DNA of 64,000 nt from Lutjanus erythropterus (lineage: Eukaryota > Chordata > Actinopteri > Lutjaniformes > Lutjanidae), in the NCBI GenBank assembly GCA_020091685.1, contig CM034607.1, forward strand, positions 28,792,645 to 28,856,644, read 5' to 3'. Positions 47,441 through 58,999 of the stretch are shown here, one piece after another. The stretch's first letter is position 1. Each line of letters opens with the position of its first letter. The notes under the pieces were generated by a model, which saw nothing but the letters and a program-made list of their open reading frames with translations, searched no databases and had not been told where the DNA came from. The translations under genes were made by a program, and so were the position numbers.

Positions 47441-48689
47441 GATGTCAACCTATTAAACAAACTATTTATTGGTCCTTTTACGTATTGCTCCTTTAACATA
47501 AAAAAGGAAGCAAAGTGTTGAAAACTTCAAAGTATCGGCAGAAATAAAAGCACTTTGCTTTAAAAGAATTATTTACATTTTCACAGAAGAGAGCCTCTAA
47601 CAGTTACGTAAGACGTGCATTTGCGAGAGATAATACAGGTGTAATTGTATTCTTACTGAACCTATCAGCCCTATATGAAGAGTTGAAACCAGAAGTGTTT
47701 TTTTTCTTCCACAGTCAGAAGCTATTACTGTCTTTTCTCCTGCAAGGTTGGACTACGTTTGTCAAAAGCAACAACTTGTCTCTTCCAGCTGTTTTTAATG
47801 GATTTTTGACAACAGTTGGAGCCTCTGGCAGTAATGTAGGGCGAACCTGCAGCAGCAGCAGAACAAACACCGCTAACTTCAGACTGTGAAGAATACCTTA
47901 GTGGATTTAGACTTTTCATATCCATTCATGTCGGTGGATAGAAAAAAACCCCCAACAACAACAACAAATACAATTGCACTGGTATTATTTTCCTTGAAAG
48001 CCAGCCGTGCTTCATGGCTCCGCTTTCATTTTGATGCAATCTGGCAAAATTATTATACAGAAAAAGCGACAGAGGACACGGATTTGTTTGAGTTTTTGAG
48101 CTCAGCGAAGCAAAACAAGAAATGATTGACATCACTCATGTGGAAAGTGAGGGAAATGTCTCCTCATTTTCTGCCGCTGACAAATAATTCTTTATGATGT
48201 TCGGCTGTTTTATTTCTCACCGCAGGAATTATACATCCTCTGCGGCTGTGGCTGCTCTGTTTCTGTCCACTGCATGTTTTTGAGTGTCTTTAGCTGTAGC
48301 GCTACCTCACCATTGTTATTTATTGATACCGGCGGTATTCTCCAAAGACTCTTTTTAGCGCAGATGTGAAAGGTGCAGTGGTGCTATCTTTGTCTCATCT
48401 TCCTCTCCTCTTTCTCCTCTGCTATCTGCCTCCCCTGGCAGTCTTCACCAGCTTGTGCAGCCTTTACTAACTAGCTGCGCACTCCCACTCATAGGAAAAT
48501 GATGATGAGACAGCAAAACCGGCACAGAGACAATGCAGAGAGGAGGAGAGTCGGAGGGAGAGGAGGGCTGCAGGAAAGGAGAGACAACGAGAGAATGAGA
48601 GCCATCAGTCTTTTTTATGCACTTTTACCACATATATGTTCATCCCCGGGGAGCACTATGTCTCTGTCTGGGCCTCTGCCTCCCCGTTC
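47441..48689. other. Non-coding, no feature seen
   Basis: No gene. Overlapping opposite-strand frames at 47683-48135 show no motif. Confidence 0.4.
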
Positions 48690-49085
48690 TCTGCGCCTTT
48701 CCTTTTGTTGTCATCATTCAGTGCATTTTCCTCCTCTCACCCCTCCTCTTCCTCCTCCTCCTCCTCCCACTACCCTAAGTTATTAAATCTCCTCCTCTCA
48801 CCCCCTTCGTCTTCCTCTGTTTCTCCTCTCCCCTCCTCCCTCCATCCCTCTCTGCCCTGCAACCTTTCTGTCTTGTGCCACTAAGTGGACTGCTTATATA
48901 ACAGCGCATACACCTAGAGGGACTCCTCTCACCCAGCCAGCCTGCTCTTCTCACTCCACCCTTTTTTAGTCTCCTCTCCTCCTCCTGTTTTTCTGCACCA
49001 CCTTACCTTCCTCTCTTCCTCCAGAGTCGTTTTTTTTCCCTCCTCCTCTTCCTTTATTCTGCTGCTTCTTCTTCTCATGACGCCG
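48690..49085. repeat. Polypyrimidine tract with (CCT)n
   Basis: C/T-rich on the plus strand, with CCTCCTCCTCCTCC at about 48749-48767. The purine-rich 48525-48600 precedes it. Confidence 0.8.
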
Positions 49086-49192
49086 CCTCTACGTTTGGAA
49101 CAAATGGTCCTCCTGCTGTGTAGTTATGTCTACTGAGGCGAAGTGAGAACCAAAACAGTAAAGTCTCACAGTCGCATGTTCATCTAGTGCAG

Positions 49193-50190
49193 AAACCGTC
49201 AGTCATACAACAGAAAATTAATCAGCAAATTTTAATAATCGATTACTGGTAATTATTTAAGTTATTCGCCAAGAAAAAAGGCTGAACTTTCCCAAACGTT
49301 TGGCTGAAATATGATTTTTTCAGTTTAATATCACTGTAGAGCTGCAATGATTAGCTGATTAATTGCTTAGTCGAGCAAAAGAGTATTAGTCGGCAACTAT
49401 TTTGATTATTTTCCAAGCAAAAATGTCAAACAACCTCAGCTTCTTAAATGCGCGGATTTGCTGCCTTTTTATGTCATTTATGACAGTAAATGAAGAGTCT
49501 TTGAGTTCTGAACTGCTGGTTGGACAAAAGAAGAACTTTGAAGACGTCACTTTGGGCTCTGGGACATTGTTATGAGTATTTTTCACAATTTTGTAGACTA
49601 AGTGATTTATCAATACTGAAAATATAAACTCAGCAAAGCTGAGTGATCGTCAATCTTGTGCTGCAAATTTGATCAGCAACAAATTTGATAATCAATTTCT
49701 GGCAATTACTTAAGTTATTTACTAAGAAAAAGGCTGCATTTCCCCAAATGTTCTGCTTAAATGTTATGATTTGCTTCATTTGTCAGTTTTATATCACTGT
49801 AAAATCATTATCTTTGGATTTTGGGCTGCAGATTCGGCAAATTAAACAAATTGAGGACTGGTTCTAGTTTTGTAAATGTGAGGATTTGCTGCCTTTCTTT
49901 GTCATTTAAGACAGGAAATGAAGAGTCTTTGGGTCTTGAACTGTTGGTTGGACAAAAGAAGTGATCTGAAGATGTCATTCTTGGCTCTGGGAAATTGTGA
50001 TGAACATTTTACGCAATATTTCGACATTTTGTAGACTAAACAGTTAATCAATAAAATGTCCTTTATCACTGTCAGTTAGATATCTTTGAGTTTTTAGACT
50101 GTGAATTGGACAAAATAAGATATTTGAAGATGTCACCATTCATTTTTCACTACTGCGTGACATTTTATCGACTAAATGATCGATAGATTC
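49193..50190. repeat. Repeat family E, about three tandem diverged copies
   Basis: Recurring segments are an AATCGATTA-type AT motif, GGATTTGCTGCCTTT..ATGTCATTTA, ACAGTAAATGAAGAGTCTTT, CTGGTTGGACAAAAGAAG, GAAGACGTCACTTTGGGCTC, and a TGTAGACTAA..GATTTATCAAT end. Starts lie near 49193, 49640 and 50025. I recognise this as a very abundant fish interspersed repeat. A further copy lies at 53540-53790. Confidence 0.8.
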
Positions 50191-51600
50191 ATGTAAATCA
50201 AGGAGAAACGCATTGCTGGTGTGTTACCTGCATTCTCCCAGTATTACCCAGCAGCCTTTTGTCAAACACAGACACACTCTTCTCCCTTGCATCCAGCCCC
50301 TCTCGTCCTCTCACCTGTTTCTCCGTGACTGCATCACTCTCCCACTTTTTTAACACGCCGCTCGCATCCAGGATTCTCCTCATCCTCGAATGTTTTCATA
50401 TTCAGCGCACCCTCTTCCTCCTCCACTTTCATCTCAGGTCTATCTCCTCACCATCCTCTCCATCCCACACCCATTGTACCTCTTTATCTCCCCCCTCTGC
50501 TCTGCTCTCTCTCTCCCCCCCCATCTCAAACTCAACCCCCCTCTCTAAATATAGTCTCTTTGAAGCATAGCTGTGTTGTCTCTTCCCGCAACACTGCAAG
50601 ACAAAAGTCTGTCATCTCACATCTGAGCAGCGGGGATAGAGTGAGAAGATAAGATTGATGGCCCAAAAAGAAACACCGGTTAAGAGAATTGATATTCATC
50701 TGCCTCAGCGTGTGTGTGTGTGTGTGTATGTAAACGTAGAGAAGAAGGGCTGGAGATGAAAAAGGAGGGATGGGAGTGGAGGAAAGGATCCAGTTGTAAC
50801 ACCACGGCGAGAAAAGATGGCGAGACAGAAAGAGGAGAGAGGGAGAGAGAGGTGCTATGACATTTCTGATCCACATTTTGTAATTGAATAATAATCTCTC
50901 TGGAGGCCTGACCCAGTAACGTATGCACGTGTGAGGATGTTTGTGTGAGCGTGTCCGCAGCTTTATGTGTGTGTGTGTGTGTGAGCGTGTGTGTGAAGGC
51001 AGAATGTATACACAGCGAGGGGCGAGTGCGTGTGAGCGTGCGCTCCTTTGTATATGTGTGTGTAAGAAAGAGGAGACAACCAGGAGGAGGAAAAGAAGGG
51101 TCTGCTCTCGAAACATAATGCAGCGCAATACCTCCACCTAGTGGTCAGAGTGAGTCATTACAGCGCAGGTTACACACATGACTGCAGCCAAGGACTATTC
51201 CCATCTCATCAGCTCACCTGCAGGAGCCTTTCTAATGACTTCTACTTTGTCTAATTACAGATTGTGTAATTTACATAATAAGTATACTTAGTATTATAAA
51301 CAGCCAAGATCACAGCGTGGCGGCTGAATGCCAAATCATATCATATCATCGTCTCAGTCGCTCAGTCGAGAACCTTAAATCAACTGACGGGCAGGTCTGT
51401 AGCTGCCTGCACCAGGACGGGTACCCAGGTGACCCACAAAAACGTTGAGTAATGGGTAAAAAAATATATTTTTATTTTCTCAGGTGTGCGCATGGTTAAA
51501 AATGAACCAACTGTGGTAAGAATGTGCTTTTTTTTTTCTTGGAGAAATCAGAAATTAAAATGATTGCGCAGTATTTTTAACATTTATACTTGCTAATACA
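50191..51600. other. Non-coding with low-complexity tracts
   Basis: Pyrimidine-rich 50420-50550, a (TG)n run at 50710-50727 and TG-rich 50965-51065. A 201-codon minus-strand frame spans 50532-51137, but it is built on these repeats and is not a gene. Confidence 0.6.
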
Positions 51601-52144
51601 GTAATATGAAACCTAATCAGCCGGCAGGATTTTATTGTGAAAGTCTACAACACATCCTTTGACCCCACATCCTGCCAAACAATGGGACGTCCCTCTTTGA
51701 TCTGACAGCGATGGAGACCAGCTGACAGCTAAAATGGATGATATAAAGGCAAAAATATCGAGTGGAGGATGCCAAATCGTGGACCATACATAAAACATGA
51801 ACATACTCATTTTTTCTGGGTCTTTTAAAAAAAAATCTTTAAATATATGTTTTTCATAAAATGTTCCATTGCTAATATCCAAAATAATTATGTTTAGATG
51901 TCTCATCTGGGTCGTTGTGTTGCTAAAGATTTCGGAGTGACAAGATTTCCTGATTTTGCTCTCTAATGCTGCACCTGCAGAGTCTTTGCAGGCAGGAAAT
52001 GATGCACAGTTAGAAAGTTGTGTGTCAAGTGATTGTCACAAAAATGCTTCAGTGATACCTCATTCATCACTCTGTTGATTCACCGATCGATGATGAGAAA
52101 TACCTCTCAAATAAGAACGACATTTACAGTGTTTTATTCCTTCT
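51601..52144. other. Non-coding, no feature seen
   Basis: No gene or bounded repeat was recognised. Confidence 0.4.
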
Positions 52145-52705
52145 TCATCAAAAATTTCATCTTAATCAAAAATATATATTTTTCCTCCGGCCTGAAGTGC
52201 TAATTATCCTTCCAGAGTTTTGGAGGGTTGATTTGCAGAGTTTTGGAGACATCGGCTGCAGAGATGTCTGCCTTTTCTCCAATGTGGTGGAACTAACTGG
52301 CACTAAAAAGGTTGTGGTGCTGAAAGTGTCAAAAAAAAACCTCAAAAACTCAACAGCAACGTCTCCTGCCAGAAATTGTTGCCCAGTTACTCAAGATAAT
52401 CCACAGACCTTCCTGTGAGCAGTTGACATATAGGAACTATTTTCTCTCTGAGGTAGAATCTATACCGGAACTACTTCTTTTTTTTTTATTACTAGAATGA
52501 AAATAGAACTTCATTAAACTGCTCACAATGAGGTCTGTGGATTTTCTTGAATATGATTTCTGGAAAGAGACACGAGCCGAGTTCTGTCTACGGCCGATAT
52601 CTCCAAAACTCTGCAGTTCACACCAAAACTACCCAGGTGGATAAATAGAACTAGGGGCCAGAGGAAAAAATATGTACTTTATGTGTGATTTTGGAGTTAA
52701 TTAGC
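52145..52705. mobile_element. Large foldback (palindromic) element
   Basis: The two halves are inverted copies around a spacer near 52430-52515. Left GCAGAGTTTTGGAGACATCG pairs with right CGATATCTCCAAAACTCTGC-like sequence. ATCCACAGACC...GTGAGCAGTT pairs with AACTGCTCAC..GGTCTGTGGAT, and ATATTTTTCCTCCGGCC pairs with GGCCAGAGGAAAAAATAT. No coding capacity. The precise ends are uncertain. Confidence 0.7.
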
Positions 52706-53097
52706 CCTTTGAAGGGATATTATACTTTATTTAATTTAAACAAACATCAGGCCTTTGTGTCTTTTCAATAATTTTCTTTGAATTTGTGGAGTTTTGTTGT
52801 AAGTTTTCCAGCACCTCTTTCTTTCTTGGCATTGAACACACGGTTTTTGCAGTCTGTGTCTGTCTCTACCACACACACAAGAGCTAAAGACCAGAACTGC
52901 AGCGCAGTGCAATTTTCATCTGCGTTGGCACTGACATTATCGTCCCTAAATGATTATTGTTCCTCTTTTAAAATGCATTAAATGCACAGATTTACACTAT
53001 CGTCTTCAAAATGCCCCTGAAGCAGAATCATGACCGCAGTTTTTCAAAAATCCTGGCTCCGGCCCTGCTGAGTGGTTACTGTGCCGTCATGTGCATT
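52706..53097. other. Non-coding, no feature seen
   Basis: AT-rich sequence with no gene. Confidence 0.45.
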
Positions 53098-53474
53098 ACA
53101 CACACACAGACACACACACACACACACATATGTTCAACCTCAGAGTGGCCTTCCTTACCTTCATACCGCCCACTCGTCCATCAGCGGCGGCTGCAGAGGG
53201 AGCTTGGTCCATCATATGTACACCGTGTGCAGGCCGGTTCCCCTGCGGCCGGAGCATACATCGCCACTGACAGGATCTCCTTTCGCCTCAATGACCCGGC
53301 CTGCAGCGGGCTCAGGGGGGGAGGGCAGGAGTGCAGGTTATCATTCTCAGCACTCGCCACGAGGCGTTTAGTGAGAAAACGTGTATTTTTACATGTAGGG
53401 GGAGGAGAAAGGTGTAGTACTTTATCTCCTGAAGAAAAGAAGGTGTTAATGTACACTGAGGGAGGAGTCTACAG

Positions 53475-53529
<55 letters not shown>
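53098..53529. repeat. CA array, unique segment, then long (TG)n
   Basis: CA repeats at 53098-53128 and about 27 TG units at 53476-53529 bracket a more GC-rich, non-repetitive 345-bp segment. A 182-codon frame spans all of it but owes its length and its ends to the two microsatellites. No domain is recognisable. Confidence 0.8.
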
Positions 53530-53531
<2 letters not shown>

Positions 53532-53539
53532 CAAGAAAG

Positions 53540-53790
53540 TATCTGAGAAATTATTTTGATATTTGAAATCTTAAATAGTAAATATTTGCTGCTTGTCTCT
53601 GTTTTATGTCGCTGTGATCAGCAAATTAATCAGTTAAGCCGACTAAACAACCAATTGATTGATTGCGAAAACGGCAGATTAATTGATAATGAAAACAACT
53701 GCAGGACTATTTTGAATTAAACATTGTCAGATTTCTGACTGTTCAGCTGAAGACGTCACCGTGGGCTCTGGAAACTTGTGATGGACATGT
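53540..53790. repeat. Repeat family E, further copy
   Basis: Shares ATTTGCTGCTTGTC, GATCAGCAAATTAATCAG, GATTGATTG, GAAGACGTCACCGTGGGCTC and TGATGGACAT with the 49193-50190 copies. Confidence 0.75.
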
Positions 53791-53879
53791 GCACTGAAGA
53801 AGAATTAAGAAAAGGTTAAAAGGTTAAAGAAAAAGTTAAACATTTTTGTAAATGCATGTATTTGCTTCCTTGGCAAGAG

Positions 53880-54135
53880 TTCAATAAGAAGATCAGTACC
53901 ACAGTTATATCTGTCCGTTCAATGTGAAGCTACAGCCAGGAGGTGGTTAGCTTAGCTTAGCATAAAGACTGGAAACAGGAGAAAACAGCTCACTGATGAA
54001 CATATTATATCTTGTTAGTTTGTAAAGTTCAAAAAAGATGAGTTGAATTTTTACCGGGGGTTGTGTGCGCGACTGTTTCTTGGCTGGGAGAAGTGATTTT
54101 CTGGAGTCTGGTTGCCTGGAAACCTCACGCTGATG
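53880..54135 (+). repeat. Fish interspersed repeat just upstream of exon 2
   Basis: Contains GAAGCTACAGCCAGGAGGTG, GTTAGCTTAGCTTAGCATAA and AGACTGGAAACAGG, and ends TCTGGTTGCCTGGAAACCTC. This is a familiar abundant teleost repeat. It stops about 160 bp before the exon 2 acceptor. Confidence 0.75.
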
Positions 54136-54249
54136 ATTACAAGACTCCAAATGTCAGATTTTTATTCCTTTAACAGATAATGAAAACAATTATTTGCAGC
54201 TCTGGTTACTCATCCACACTTCTGCCTGTTTTCTCCTTCACTTCCTCCT

Positions 54250-54275
54250 TCCTCCTCCTCCTCCTCCTCCTCCTC
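54250..54275 (+). repeat. (CCT)n in the exon 2 polypyrimidine tract
   Basis: About eight CCT units sit 22 nt upstream of the exon 2 acceptor and form part of its polypyrimidine tract. Confidence 0.85.
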
Positions 54276-54297
54276 TCTGTCTGTGTCTTTACCTCAG

Positions 54298-54599
54298 GCT
54301 GCGAAGGGAGGGATACACGGTGCAGGTCAGCGTCAACGACTACCTGGACATCTACTGCCCACACTATAACACCACCCAGCGGGGGACGCTGGAGCGCACC
54401 GTGGCCGAGCAGTACATCCTCTACATGGTCAGCTACCGTGGCTACCGCACCTGCGACCCCCAGCTGGGCTTCAAGCGCTGGGAGTGCAACCGGCCCCACG
54501 CGCCCCACGCTCCCATCAAGTTCTCTGAGAAGTTCCAGCGCTACAGCGCCTTCTCGCTGGGCTACGAGTTCAACGTGGGCCAAGAGTACTACTACATCT
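54298..54599 (+). CDS. efna3: Ephrin-A3, exon 2 (receptor-binding domain)
   Basis: This exon encodes most of the extracellular Eph receptor-binding domain of a GPI-anchored A-class ephrin, a contact-dependent guidance ligand for EphA receptors. It follows a pyrimidine-rich acceptor ending CCTCAG and ends at a GTGAGT donor. It supplies the third base of one codon, 100 full codons and the first base of the next. The peptide begins LRREGYTVQVSVNDYLDIYC and contains GFKRWECNRPHAPHAPIKFS. The G-H loop that inserts into the Eph pocket is FQRYSAFSLGYEF (local residues 79-91). Conserved cysteines fall at local residues 20, 52 and 63, and an NTT glycosylation sequon at 24-26. Ephrin-A3 is preferred over A1, A2 and A5 because of LRREGYTV, NDYLDIYCPHYN and the G-H loop sequence. 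The exon is GC-rich in its third codon positions, unlike its flanks. Which teleost duplicate (a or b) it is cannot be told. Confidence 0.95.
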
Positions 54600-56734
54600 G
54601 TGAGTGCGGCCGCTGAACACCGGCTCTGTTGTTGTGATGATGCCTGAGGACGCTGCACGTCCTGTGTTTTAATATCCTCTCCTCAGCTGCCGTCACCCAC
54701 ATGAGCTGACGGCGTGTGGGCGTCGCTAATGGAGTCTGGAGGTTCAGCTGAGGACGGGCGGTTGGCGCAGTTTGCACAGCTGATTGCTGAGGGTGGTGCT
54801 GCCTGCAGAGGGCACAAGGTTGACATGCTGTCGGTGGATCTTCAGGAAAAATACTAAAGAAAGGCACAATGAATGTATTTTTCTCTGCATGTGGAGACCA
54901 AAGCCTCAGTTATTTCTTGACTTTACAATGGATTGTTGAAGCATAATATAATCTCTACATGTGTAAAAGAAAAATGAGAATAAGAAAGTGCCATAGCATT
55001 GACAGAAGAGTCCATATGTACTATCCAGTGGCAAACAACCACCTTTTTAGCTGGAAGAGGGTGATACTCTTTTTTTTTATTACACCACCTCAGAAAAAGA
55101 CATTTTTCAAAGGATTCAAAGCGCTGGAGACAATGTGCTACATTTTATGAATGCTAATCATTATCATATTTTTTAGGACTGCAAAGTAATTCAGTCCTCC
55201 TGGCAGGGCATACATAAGGATATAGAGACTGTGCTTGATATTACGTTTCCATTTAGGTTTGATGTATTATCCCTCTCCACTCTGTGCTCTAATAATAGCA
55301 GAGCGAGCTGATATGTTGGCCAACTTTCTCCTTTTTCCTGTTGTTTGTACTTAGATATGGTATGTGCACAGCTTGTTGTAAAGCAAACCACATTTTGAAG
55401 ATGGTTAAAAGACATGCTAGGAGAGCTGTAAAAGAAAATATATTCACATCTTAAATAAGATAATGTCAGCAAAATCTTAGCTAATCTACATAAATTGCCA
55501 GCTAGGTGTTTTGCTAACCTTAGCCTGCTGGTTAGGTAGCATTTTGCTCACACCAGCAAACTCAGGGACCCCTAAACTGACACAAACGAGACCACAGACC
55601 CCCATCTGATAAGATTTTTGCTTTTAGATGTTTTATTGCAGAAAGTGTAAACTGTTTCCACTGTAATTTTTAGTAGACTTTAGGTAATCAGATAGTTTTG
55701 TCTCATCTCTGTTGCTGTTTGCGTCATACAGTTATACATAGTTATAATAGTTATTGAGTTATACATAAAGTCGAGCTTCTGAAGTTAAAAATCTTGTAAA
55801 TTTTTATATAATAATTACTTCTAAAGCATTTAGCTTACACTTCGTTTACTTATAGATAACATTAAGGCTGCATTACAATGTTTATACATGTTGCAGGGGT
55901 GGTAACTGGTGATCAGCTTTACTGTTTCCTGTATATGCTGTATTCTAGGCTCATATATTTTGAAAAGAAAACCAAATTTTGAAGCTAACAAGTATTTTGT
56001 AATGGAGAAACTGAAATTTTCTTTAACCCTCAAATGGGCAACCACATATAAATATTTTGGAAAATAAATTAGTTGTTATTTTCTAATATATTTAGGCTAA
56101 AATAAGGAAACTTCATGATTTTTTTATTCAAAAATATGCTCTGTATCTTCTGAGATCCATTGCCCATTTAGGGCATAACTTTAAATAGTTCATCTGCCAT
56201 CTTTCAAAGCATTTTAGGAACAATATATTAACTACTGTCTTCCATGTTTTGCATACAAAGTTTAAAAAAAAAAAAAAAAACGGAACAATTTTGAGCACTG
56301 GAAACAAATTTAATCTTTAAATAAATAACGACATATTAACATTTATAAACAAATCTGCATTGGAAGCTGAAGAAAAGTTGCGACCAGTAACAATGCAAAA
56401 CTATGTGTATAGTAGTGAATTAATCAATAATACACATTTAGGATAAAAATAAAGAGTAATCAGTATTTCAGACCTGTATATTATTAATAATCTGTAGAGT
56501 ATAGGCCTCAAAACAGCCTCCAAAAGTATATCTGTGAGTGATTATTCCTGTTTTATACCCTTATCTGACATTCAGTGCCTGATTATAAAAGTTCTGAAAA
56601 TGTAATTCATTATTTTTCAGTAAGAAAATATGAAATCATCCATACATCATTGCCAGTGTCTTTGTCTACAGAATGATTAATAAAATTCTCTGCAACAGAA
56701 GGTTGACCTGCTGTGCGTTTGCTCTGTGTTTCAG
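54600..56734 (+). other. efna3 intron 2
   Basis: A 2,135-bp GT-AG intron. The first 250 bp are GC-rich, then strongly AT-rich. It contains a probable small CCCT/AGGG-ended element at 56024-56183 and a 17-nt A run near 56263-56280. 55480-55560 has GCTAACCTTAGC-like repeat sequence. No other gene is seen. Confidence 0.9.
56024..56183. mobile_element. Small piggyBac-like MITE
   Basis: The left end TTAACCCTCAAATGGGCAAC and the reverse complement of the right end (TTATGCCCTAAATGGGCAAT) are similar. The termini are CCCT-like and a TTAA-like flank is present on the left (ATAA on the right). About 160 bp and AT-rich, with no coding capacity. Confidence 0.55.
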
Positions 56735-56800
56735 CCACGCCCACCCACCACCACGGCCACAGCTGCCTGAGACTGAGGGTCTACGTCTGCTGCTCCACCG
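56735..56800 (+). CDS. efna3: Ephrin-A3, exon 3 (end of receptor-binding domain)
   Basis: A 66-nt exon between a TTTCAG acceptor and a GTGAGC donor, with phase 1 at both ends so that it joins exon 2 through a split Ser codon. The encoded peptide is STPTHHHGHSCLRLRVYVCC followed by Ser-Thr. It forms the last beta strands of the ephrin fold and supplies the Cys of CLRLRV, which pairs within the domain, and the terminal Cys-Cys seen in ephrin-A3. The human counterpart has a comparable Thr-Pro-Thr-His start and Val-Cys-Cys end. The HHHGH run is a local difference. Because both ends are phase 1, skipping the exon would keep the frame but break the domain. Confidence 0.93.
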
Positions 56801-56880
56801 GTGAGCCCCAACAACCCCCTCCGTCCCCCTGCTCATTTTACACCGTTTCCTCTGTTTCTGTGTCACTTTATCTCCACTTT

Positions 56881-56909
56881 TCCTCCTCCTCCTCCTCCTC
56901 CTCCTCCTC
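56881..56909. repeat. (CCT)n microsatellite
   Basis: About nine CCT units lie 80 nt downstream of the exon 3 donor. Confidence 0.95.
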
Positions 56910-57940
56910 TTCTATCTCCTTCTATCACCCAAACACAGAGAAACAGAGAGACAAAAGAGAAACAGACACAGAGAGAGAAAAACTAAGATCTGACAGTCTC
57001 ATCTCAGAGAGAGGCTTTTCTGCCGCCGTGCGCCGTCTTGGCGAGGTTTTGATGATGGCGTCTCTTCCCTCGAAGCGGCGCTTTGAGAGTGATGGCTTAA
57101 TGTTATTCTCTGTCTCAGTGCTATTACAGTAATGTTCCATCTCTCTCTGTGAATGGCGTGCTCTCGTGAAGCTGCACAAAAGATGTAAAAAAAGAAAAAA
57201 ACCTGTTTTAGCTGCAACATCCAGCTCCCTCTGCCCTCCTCTCTGTCGCTCTCCCCCCCCTCCAGCTCTCCTCTTGACCATCTCCCCCTCCTCCTCCTCT
57301 TCGTCCCTCTCCTGCACCGTCTATCTCTTCTTTTTCTTCTCTCTTCCTGGCCCTCTGATGCCTGCTGCTCCGTATAGTGTGTGTGTTATTTTTACCCTGG
57401 TAGCCTGCTCTCTCCCCTGCAGGCCTTTGATCAGGGAGCCCAGTGCTGAAAGCCTCCCCCTCTCCTCTAACCTTGTCAGCACTAATACATCCCACACTCA
57501 GGCCAGTGTCAGCCCCTGTGTACACATCACCTTAACACCCACCCCCCCCTCGTCCCAGTGTCACGGCTAATCTATTGATGTGTCTACCACGCCTCCGTTT
57601 GCTCCTGTGTGTGTGTGTTTGAGCATGTGTGTGTGTTTGCACATGGCCGTATGTGAGCCATAAAATTTTTTAACGTGTATGTGTGTGTGCATGAATGGCC
57701 GTGTGTGTGTGTGCGTGCGCGCATCGGTGCATTTAGTCAGTTTACAAACCGCAACCTTTACTCAGCAAGGTCGTTTTAACAGCTTGCTATCAAAAAGCTG
57801 TTGATTTCAGCTGCCTCCGGATCGCTCTCGTTTTCTCCAACCTTAATCCCTTACACAACTTTAAGATAAGAAAGAGATGTGAATATTCATGACATGCGCT
57901 TTACATCTATGAAAAGCCGCAAATTGATGCGACAAGCTTC

Positions 57941-58205
57941 GATGTAAATTCTCTTAAAATGGCATTTCATCCTCCTAACTGTGCAGCGGAGTCACAGGCT
58001 CACACAGACGCTGACAGTTAATTGAAAAAAAAGAAAAAGAAAAATACACAAAGACATATACACATGCACACCAGCAAACCCACACATCGTTCATTTGTGG
58101 ATAATTTGGCAATTTGGCAGCCTGAATGTAATTCTGTGTCTAGACGAACAAAATGCAGAAATGATTTCTGTCCCCCGCTTCCAAATGCTTTTAATTTGAT
58201 GAAAC
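57941..58205 (+). repeat. Intronic duplicated block, copy 1
   Basis: Closely matches 59000-59222 in the same orientation. Shared landmarks are CTCTTAAAATGG, GACATATACACATGCACA, CCCACACATCGT, CATTTGTGGATAAT, GCCTGAATGTAATTCTGTGT and ATGATTTCTGTCCCCCGCTT. Copy 1 has extra sequence in its 5' third. Confidence 0.93.
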
Positions 58206-58910
58206 ACCACAACTGTACTGTAAACTAAAGTGTTATTTCCCACTGGAAGACTCTAATTTGACTCTATTATTGGGACACACTGCAACAGAACTTTACTGTA
58301 AACTAAAGTTTGTTGTTTCCCACTGTTAGACTTCTTTCTCAGGGACACATTACAACAGAACTGTACTGTAAACTAAGATGTACTTTTTGCAACTGGAAGA
58401 CTCTAATTAGACTGTAAACTAAAGTGTATTCATTCCCACGTAGACTCTATTATTTGGACAAATTACAACAGAACTGTACCGTAAAGTAAAGTTTGTTGTT
58501 TCCCACTGTCAGGCCCTTGTTAGATTATATTAGAGGGTAATTAGAGACACTGTACTGCAAACTAAAGTTACTGCTTCCCACCGTTAGACCCTTATTAGAC
58601 TTGATTAGAGGGAAATTAGGGACACATTACAACAGAACTTTACTGTAAAGTAAAGTTTGTTGTTTCCTATGGTTAGACTCTTATTAGCCTTTCCCAGGGG
58701 GTTAATTTGGGACACATTACATCAGAAATGTACTGTAAAATAAACTGTTAGACCCTTATTAGAATTAACTAGAGGGCAGTTAGGGACACATTGCAACAGA
58801 ACTGTACTGTAAACTAATGTGTATTATTTCCCACTGCTAGACCCTTATCAGACATAGTTAGAGGGCAATTAGGGACACATTACAATAGAGCTGTACTGTA
58901 AACTCAAGCA
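58206..58910 (+). repeat. Minisatellite between the duplicated blocks
   Basis: About ten imperfect units carry AACAGAACTGTACTGTAAAC then TAAAGT, TATTTCCCACTG and TTAGACCCTTATTAGA, with GAGGGCAATTAGGGACACAT in later units. The TACTGTAAA cores fall near 58218, 58290, 58358, 58410, 58479, 58553, 58639, 58730, 58802 and 58893, so unit length varies from about 50 to 90 bp. Confidence 0.88.
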
Positions 58911-58999
58911 AAATCACATATCTGCTTCTTTCCCCATTCAAAAACAATATGTGAACCTGATGTAGTAAGTAAAGGCCAAAATTATAGAGGTAGAGGAAG

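Larger units (their letters stand above)
1..54297. other. Gene-free flank or intron 1 of efna3
   Basis: No coding exon could be supported in these 54 kb on either strand. Open frames are short, lack family similarity, and many come from CA/TG or CCT repeats. Ephrin-A genes normally have a first exon encoding the signal peptide and the first residues of the mature protein, joined to the exon at 54298 with two bases of a split codon. I looked for a signal-peptide ORF ending in a Trp-Asn-Ser-Ser-Asn-like motif before a GT donor and found none. The stretch is therefore intron 1 or upstream intergenic DNA. Repeats and notable segments inside it are listed separately. Confidence 0.75.

Noticed and set aside
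50532..51137. 201-codon minus-strand open frame
   Set aside because: It runs through TG/CA and pyrimidine tracts, giving His-Thr and Ser-Pro low complexity with no domain.
53011..53559. 182-codon plus-strand open frame
   Set aside because: Both ends are translations of CA and TG arrays. The middle has no recognisable motif and no splice or promoter context.
54180..54658. Open frames of 155 and 150 codons overlapping exon 2 in other frames
   Set aside because: They are shadows of the GC-rich ephrin exon. The ephrin frame alone matches a known family.
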